Assembly: GCA_963402885.1 (NCBI GenBank)
Contig: OY727100.1
Location: forward strand, 1,612,001-1,676,000
From: Antedon bifida
Taxonomy: Eukaryota; Echinodermata; Crinoidea; Comatulida; Antedonidae
Direction: 5' to 3'
DNA: 64,000 bases
Below are positions 57,186 to 64,000 of the stretch, piece after piece. The translations under genes and the position numbers were made by a program. Position 1 is the stretch's first letter, and every line of letters starts with the position of its first letter. A model generated the notes under the pieces. That model was not told the DNA's origin. It saw only the letters and a program-made list of their open reading frames with translations, and searched no databases.

Positions 57186-60100
57186 CTACTCCCCCAACTT
57201 GTAAACTTTGCCGTTGTGAGTAGAATCACCGTACGATGTTGATTCTTTTGGAATATCAACAGAGTCTTTGTTTCGTATCCAGAGTGTGACAATCGTGCTT
57301 TGACTGCGTAGACCAATCAGGGCGCAGGATCCGTCAGCTGATATTTGACAGCAGGTGATTGGTTCGTCAGGTGTAAAACTTGCAAGCCTTTCACCTAATA
57401 AAATAACAAGATATAGCATTGCTTGTGTCCTTGGGAAAGACACTTTATTAAAGCTCTGTCTACACTATCAAACTAGTTTGACAAAAAAATTGTGATGTGC
57501 CCAAATATGGTTGTGATGCTTAAATATGGTAGTGATATGACATCATCATATCCACATATGGACACATCACATGTTGTCCTTACATAAAGTTTGATAGTGC
57601 AGACAGAGCTTTACATTTGCCTCTCTCCAAATGGGTACCTGGTGAGGTCGAGACACAGCTTTGCGCTGATTATTAGCTGCATTATGGGAGTATGTTTCCA
57701 TTTGTGTGATCCAAAAATGACCGGGATAATATTAATAATATGTAGAGGTTTCTTTTAGCTTTATAAACCTAGGATATTATTATTATTATTATTACTATTA
57801 TTTAAAATTGGTTATGTAACAAATTGTGCAGTTCTACATGTTATTTTGGAAGTGGGGCAACAATTAACTTACCCGTTTGAAGATCCCATGCACGTAATGT
57901 GCGATCCTTTTGAGTGCTGTCAAATGACAAACAACGATTGCCATCCTGAGAGAGGTATATACTGTCTACAGGATCAGTGTGCCCATTTAAAGTATGCCTA
58001 AATTAAAGAAACAATGTGTGTATATATGTGTGTATAAAAAAAATCATTGACTCAATAGTAAGGTGTCTGTTCAAGGAGAAGACCAGAATTGTAGTAAGTC
58101 TTTCTGGGCGTCTTCATCTTCATTAAAAAAAAAGAAAGAGTACCTTGAGCCGCCAGATGAGAGATCCCAGACAATCAAGCTACCATCTTGCAATGCATTC
58201 ACGACACAGCCCCCTTCTACTGATATAGAGACAGCAGTCGTGTTAAAGGATGGTTTCCACTTCTTAAACAACTGCCCGCTAAGAAGATCATACACAATCA
58301 CAAAGTTGGCACTTGTATCGCCAAGCTCCTGAAAGAGAAATAAACATTTACTATCTGTTGACCTCTCTCCACACTCCTTTTTATTATAATTACTCTGTAT
58401 TCAATGTTTTAATCAAGTATGGAGAAACAAAATTGTGTAAATGTTGTTACTAACCTTGATGACGCATACAACATAATGACCGTCATTCGATATTGACGAC
58501 ATCTTGGTGATAAACTCATGTTGCGGGATTCGTAGATCATGAACAAGTTTACGGTTATTAAGATCCCAAACTAACAGAGGACTTGGTTTCTGCGTTTCGT
58601 CACCACAAACGCATTTCTCACCGTTCGCACTCACCAACAAACTGTTGAGAAAACGATCTTCTCCAACTTTAAACGTCGAGACGACATCGCCTGTGGAACG
58701 TTTAATAATGTTGACCGTCATACGGTTCCGCGACAATGCAACAACGTGCTCTTCGTCGTGCATTGCAAAGTACGGCATTTTTAAGTTCATTGTTCCTTTA
58801 AGTTCGCTTTCTAGCTCGCCCGTGTCTAGATTATAAATTCTAAGAACACGGTTACAAAGAACAATAACCTTATAACTATCGATGCAACATACATTACGCG
58901 GCTGATCAATATTTGTCAGTGTTCGTACAGCTTTTTGCGTAACGATATTCCAAACCGAAACCACTCCCTCAGCGCTTGAAACAGAGATAACATGTTTGTC
59001 GTCGCCTTTAATACGAAATATAGCGGTGAGGTCAGATTCTTGCGTTTTGTCGAGGCTTTCCGAGGCATCTAACGGTTTCAAACATGCGTGAGATGGCTGA
59101 AAGTTTGAATAAGGTGGCTTGTAAGCCATATTGCACAGAGTAACCATACATGGGTATTTTGTTTCTTGTCCCTTTAACGTATCACCCATCCGCTGTTGAA
59201 TTTGAAGGAACAACTGATAGCCATCGCAAATTAGTGAGTACGCAGACACCTGTAGCATATTTTGTAAAAGTTTTAAATCTAAATCGTTGGGTTTTAATTG
59301 CAGAGCAAGAGCTACATCATCTAACAGTTCATAAACTCCACATTCTTTGAGCTTTAACATCATCCAGTCTTGATCCCATATGTAAGTTTTACAATAACTT
59401 TTATCCCCACATTGGAAGGAATGGTACGGCAGTTCCTGTAACCTCCTTACATTAGTCATATCGCCGTTCTTAACACTTTGACGAGAAAAATAGTTACGTA
59501 ACTTTGAATACAAACCAGCCTTTTTCTCATTAGTGTCCAAGTAACGCTTCGTTGCCGTCTCTAAAATAACACGGTAACGAAACTGACGTAAACAAATTCT
59601 GTTCTTAATATTAGATTGAATGAATGGTTCAAGTTCAAGGAGGATCGATTCCAAAAGCATTGTGGGTACACACTCAGTTTTTAATTTTTTCATAAGATCA
59701 GAATTCGTCGATAATAAATCGTTCATTTCAACATTAGAAAGTCCGTACCGAGCGGTGCAAAGATTTCCCACAATGCACGATATCAAAGTTCTTCCAAACC
59801 GTTTTTCTAGACTTTCAAATATTGCGTCTGATTGAGCGATGAGACTCGATTGCAAACTCAGCTCGTTGCTTGGCGTAAAACTATGCCATTGACACGCTTC
59901 GTAGCACGCCATGTGCACAAATAACGGCGCCGGTTGTTTTTCAACCTTTTTGTTTAAAAATGTCAATTGTTCCTCATTTAATGTCCTTCCTTTTGACTGC
60001 AAACGACGCTCAATCAAATTTGTCATCGTTTTTTCATCTAATGCTGGAATTTCCATCTCAACAAGATGACTGCCCAAATGAGACTGGAAAAAAAAAGGAA

Positions 60101-63009
60101 TTTTACAGTATCTTAGAGGCTAAAGCTCTGTCTACACTATCAAACTTTATGTGACAAAAAAATGTAATGTGCCCATATGGATGATGATGATGTCATATCA
60201 CTATCATATTTAGGCATATCACTACCATATTTAGCCATATCACTACCATTTTTTGTCAAACTAGTTTGATAGTGTAGAGCTTAAAAGCAGTCAGAGATCC
60301 ACGTTTGTAATGCATCATTGATTTCATACTTTGTAAGGGCGCTACATGTGTAAACGATTTTATGCAAATTTTGTATGGCGGGAAACATTTTTTTTAGAAA
60401 GTTATATCGACTTAGTTTGATGATTTAAACAATTCATACAAATCTAACCTTAATATTTTCATGAGTTTTTGTAGAACTTGTGCAAGTTAGAAGTAACTTG
60501 ACATGGCTTGGTAGTGTGGTGGGCAGCCATGACACGTTCATGTCCAACGTATCCAGTCCGTCTAACACAATCAACACTTGTCTTTCAGGTGAGGCCTTCA
60601 TCAAGAGTTGAGACAACGTACACCCAAGTTTGTCAGCACCCTAGTAAACAAGATATTTAAAAATAATAAATTTCAGACAATTGATTATGTGGCGTATGAT
60701 ATGTGGTATAAAGTTCTGTCTACACTCATCAAACTTTATGTGACAAAAACATGTGATGTGCCCATATATGGACACCATATTAGGGCATTTGGTCAAACTA
60801 GTTTCATAGTATAGACAGAGCTTTACAATAGTCGGCAGTAGTAAAAGTACCATGATAGGATCAAATCCATTTACAAAAAAATCTAAAAAAAGAAAGACTA
60901 CAGACAGTAGTGTAAATTCTTGCCGTTTATTCAATCATAAAAATATGTAAAAATGTCCCCACTCTCGAGAGAGTCTAGCAATGTTTGTCTAATATTTCCC
61001 GCCACTGCCTGGGTCTGTCTCCTCCAGGAGTACATAGTTTTTAATAAACTATTACCTATTAAAAAAATATCTACTTACTTTATATGAAACAGAGACATGT
61101 TCTTGGTAAATATGTGTGAGCTGTTCGCATATGCTTTGCACCAAGGAATTCACAGAACATGACGCACCAGATGACCCAACGAACCGTATCACGTTGGCCA
61201 TTGAGTCACGTTGGCACATTTTTGTAATTTTTGCAGCCACACCCGACTTGCCGCTACCGGTAGCACCGTGAATTAGTAGGACCTGCTTGGAGTCGTTTGT
61301 CAAGTGGTTCTTTAGGTCTTCAAGGAGATCGGTCTGCCCGACAAAACTCTTACAGTGATTCTGAGCAATAAGGGTATGGTGAAGAACCTCATCAAATAAC
61401 CTGTTGCTGATTTCTATCAATAAAATTTAAAAAGAATCAGAGAATATTGAACCAAGGTTGTAAATGTAATATTTATTTTATTTTTATTCATTTTATTTCA
61501 ACAATATTTAAGGGTGATCCATCAAGCCGAAGCTGATCATTAGGAACCCTGTCTATTTTGTATCTGGAAAACAACAAACAATATACATTATATGCCTTGA
61601 CTAAAATGTTGTCCCACTTGAGCTGTTTTTTGAATTATTGCGTAATAAAATGACTTACTTGCGATTTGGATCTCCTCATCAATACGTTCTTTTTCAGAGA
61701 TAGATTTCTCGATGATCTCCATCAGTTGTTTCAACAGTGAACTTTTCAGCGTCTCCACATACTGCTGGTGAGAGGAGTGAACCTGTGGATCCAGACCACC
61801 TTCCTTCCAAGGAACGTTGAACTTTTAAAAACAAAAAACAACATACTATAAAGAGCAGTTCAGAAAATGATGCTACCTAAAGGCTTAGTACAAGTGTAGG
61901 CATTTGTTGCGTATAAAAGGGAAAACATTATATTTGAGACCTCAAAGTTAAAATTAGAAGACGGGGGAAAAACCAATTGAAAATCGTATTTTCAAGTTAT
62001 GTAACTCAGATGCAATTGAAGATGAATAGCACTCTCGTTTTTTGAGACCTTAGAAACTCTTTTATACATAACCAAAATTTTGCAACCCTTACCTTTATGA
62101 AATGTGATTCTATGACCTGATCGGCTAACCGACGGGTCAATTGAATCAGTTGTTCTTGAGAATGTCCGTCAGGTTCCTTAGGGTCACCAGCAAGGTCAAC
62201 ATATTTCCACGCAACCTCGTCGGTTGAATCAAAGTCGTTGAGGACGCGGTGAACCCAAACAGTCCCTTCTTTGCTACTGGTGGGGCTAAATATTCCATCG
62301 CTTACATCCATTTCAATATCTACATTTGAATCAAATTCACAAACTCTTTGTTAAATTGGGTTTTTAAGTATAAACCAGTGGCTGTATTCACCAATCACAC
62401 TTAAGTGAGAATTTTCCCTTAAATATTTAAGTCATTCACTTAACTCAATAAATATTTAAGTGTATTCACTTTGATAGGAGATTTTTTGTTATTTTAATTT
62501 TTAAGTACTTCCCTTAGCCTAAGTGTGATTGGTTAATACGGCCACAGGGTTTCAATTTATACCGAACTGTGATTACCGAATCCCCATTCTTCGGTTTGTG
62601 TTTAGTTGTTTTTCCTCTTCTCAGTTGGTATGTTCAGCGCTTAGAGGTTTCACAACATTTAACGCTTTTAAATCCAGGATATTATTATTTAAATGAGTGG
62701 GGCTACATAAAGTAATTAATAATAGATCATACCTGACGCCATATAAAATTCTTTTTCTTCCTTCCCCCAACAACTTCTCATAATTGAGCAAATTCGTTCC
62801 TTCGTCTGTGGCCAATCTGCGAAATCATCATGAGACTCATGAGGTGGTTGTAAAATATGAACCTGAGGAATGGCATTGGTGTCATGGTAGTAGTAACGAT
62901 TGATCAGCTCCTTTTGTTCTTCATCAACCTTCTTCTGCAAACGGTCAAAAGCTGTTGACCGAATCTGCTTCGGACAAATGCATCGGTCATGTTTCTGGTT
63001 CAAGAAGAG
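57186..63009 (-). CDS. NACHT and WD40 repeat protein, NWD1/NWD2-like (3' nine exons, 5' end outside window)
   Basis: STAND-type NTPase with a C-terminal WD40 propeller, expected to be a cytosolic signalling scaffold. Exons 5' to 3': 62733-63009, 62093-62319, 61659-61821, 61079-61413, 60449-60640, 58455-60083, 58144-58328, 57873-57997 and 57186-57394; phases join to 3342 nt (1113 residues). The first visible exon starts with an acceptor, so more exons lie past 64000. Early residues (RYYYHDTNAIPQVHILQP) match the region before the NACHT in NWD proteins. The P-loop is GATGSGKSG (61.2 kb) and Walker B VLIVLDGLDTL (60.5 kb). The 1629-bp exon carries the winged-helix/helical region and the first WD repeats. 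WD motifs: VVSVWNIVTQKAVRTL, LLVWDLNNRKLVHDL, GSLIVWDLSSGG and RTLRAWDLQTG. About seven to eight blades are visible before GKVYKLGE-stop; human NWD1/NWD2 run longer. NWD1 versus NWD2 cannot be decided here. Confidence 0.85.
57418..57760 (+). mobile_element. SINE copy interrupted by a MITE
   Basis: GCTTGTGTCCTTGGGAAAGA and CACTTTA match the body of the SINE at 22405. The match then resumes at 57612 with TACATTTGCCTC, GCGCTGATTATTAGCTGCAT and TGATCCAAAAATGACCGGGA. The gap is exactly a MITE family B copy. The tRNA-like head is missing. It lies in the last NWD-like intron. Confidence 0.85.
57449..57613. mobile_element. MITE family B copy nested in a SINE
   Basis: AAGCTCTGTCTACACTATCA to TAGTGCAGACAGAGCTT with TA on both sides (57449-57450 and 57612-57613). 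The flanking SINE sequence shows the empty site, confirming the element ends and the TA duplication. Confidence 0.9.
60121..60283. mobile_element. MITE family B copy, NWD-like intron
   Basis: TAAAGCTCTGTCTACACTAT to AGTTTGATAGTGTAGAGCTT with TA edges, and internal GATGATGATGTCATATCACT and repeated CACTACCATATTT segments. Confidence 0.88.
60709..60825. mobile_element. MITE family B copy, internally deleted, NWD-like intron
   Basis: TAAAGTTCTGTCTACACTCA to CATAGTATAGACAGAGCTTT with TA edges. The central GATGTCATATCACTACC part is missing, shortening it to about 115 bp. Confidence 0.82.
62375..62550. mobile_element. MITE family D (foldback GTGGCTGTATTCACCAATCA)
   Basis: The left end GTGGCTGTATTCACCAATCA with CACTTAAG is inverted at the right as CTAAGTGTGATTGGTTAATA and CGGCCAC. 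The interior is AT-rich with repeated AAATATTTAAGT words. It lies in an NWD-like intron. Only one copy is seen here. Confidence 0.65.
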
Positions 63010-63257
63010 CTGTCAAAAAAAAGAATAAGTTGATAAGTTGATAATTTAGTTATTTAATTTTCAGTGAATTTACTAAGTACTTATTCTTTATTTATCTCAA
63101 ATTGTAAGTTTAGTTGGAAGAGCAATATAGTAAACCACTGATATAATACCATGGGTCAAATTAATTAACAAAATTATTAATTACTTTAAGTCAATGATTT
63201 TGCTTAAGTCATTTTTCTAAATAACAAATAGCAACTATTCATTTAATACGATAAAAG

Positions 63258-63376
63258 TGTGGTTCCCACTCTGATGCAATGCAAGCGCAACTTAAGCAAC
63301 GATGGATTATTCAAACTGCTTCTTGCCATTGGTCAACTCGCTTGCACAATTGCGTCCTAGTGGGAACCAAGTTTAA
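63258..63376. mobile_element. MITE family A copy, NWD-like intron
   Basis: GTGGTTCCCACTCTGATGCA on the left, GTCCTAGTGGGAACCAAGTT on the right, core GATGGATTATTCAAACTGC and CATTGGTCAACTCGCTTG. Confidence 0.75.
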
Positions 63377-64000
63377 GTAATATTATATAAATTTCATCGA
63401 ATTCCCTTAACATTTTCCACAAATGCACTACATCTTTCTATTGATTTTTGGTATAGAAATTTAAGAACATAATCAGTATAAGTCTTTTATAATTTCATCT
63501 GAGCAACTTTAATATGCGGCATATTTATTCTAATATCGTCGAAAAGATGTTTTTCTTCCTTTATTCATTTGAAAAGTATAATAAATAGTAATAATGGCAT
63601 TCATTCAGAAATGTTACGAGTCATAAATGTAGAGTTTATCAACGCAAAACCAATAATTTGATTCTGATTTGGCTAGATAATTTTAAATGCATGAAATCAT
63701 CTCATCATAAAAAGCACTCTAAAACTAATTAGGAATTTTACAACCTAAGAAATCATCCAAGTGTAAAAGAAAATGTGTATTGTTTAGTAAAAATTGACAC
63801 AAAAGAACAAAAGTAGTAAAAGGATTTAATAACAAGCAAGGATGACTCTATTATTATATCTACACAATTAATAATTAAAGTCCCTGGATAAAAATTCTAA
63901 TTATCTACCTATGAAATAATGGAGGATGCCAAATGATTTGATATGCACAAGATTGTTGATTTTAAAGTGGTTGAAATACAAGTTAATACGACTGTAATAG
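63377..64000. other. Intron sequence of the NWD-like gene, no exon seen
   Basis: The first visible NWD-like exon opens at a splice acceptor at 63009, so this AT-rich stretch should be intron. I found no coding segment matching the expected N-terminal region on the minus strand. Confidence 0.5.

Overview
This is animal nuclear DNA: AT-rich, with intron-containing genes (GT-AG introns plus one GC-AG), AATAAA signals, MITEs, a tRNA-derived SINE, an L1-like retrotransposon and long satellite DNA. The proteins are metazoan (HINFP, TCF25, RPS25, an SLC16 transporter, an NWD-type NACHT-WD40 protein). Gene content, repeat style and a strong excess of the palindrome TAGGCCTA fit a marine invertebrate, most likely a deuterostome such as an echinoderm. 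The taxon is inference only.

Layout. 1-9600 has no gene I can support; it holds foldback elements and minisatellites. 9636-12488 (+) is a complete five-exon monocarboxylate-transporter-like gene (444 aa). 13241-16670 is a 5'-truncated L1/Tx1-like retrotransposon on the minus strand, with a 13-bp target-site duplication. 17343-18956 (-) is the C-terminal remnant of a multicopper oxidase; it has an in-frame stop, has lost the copper-binding Cys-His, and abuts a CRE-containing minisatellite. 19943-20938 (-) is RPS25, head-to-head with HINFP (21769-28569, +), whose introns hold a SINE, a Helitron-like element and a probable solo LTR. 29020-45905 is a satellite array of nearly 17 kb with a ~194.6-bp, internally palindromic monomer and higher-order structure. 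46143-46830 is a 27-bp minisatellite just past the 3' end of TCF25 (46940-53488, -, 14 exons, 648 aa). 57186-63009 (-) is the 3' part of an NWD1/NWD2-like gene, whose 5' exons lie beyond the window.

How things relate. RPS25 (40S subunit) and TCF25 (ribosome quality control) both concern translation; HINFP is a histone-gene transcription factor. RPS25 and HINFP probably share a bidirectional promoter. HINFP and TCF25 converge on the satellite. Several MITE families recur across the window, and all five copies of one TA-flanked family lie inside introns. I reconstructed exons by hand from splice signals, reading-frame continuity and remembered family sequences, so boundaries are predictions. 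The most distinctive material is the palindromic satellite and the decayed oxidase beside the CRE minisatellite.
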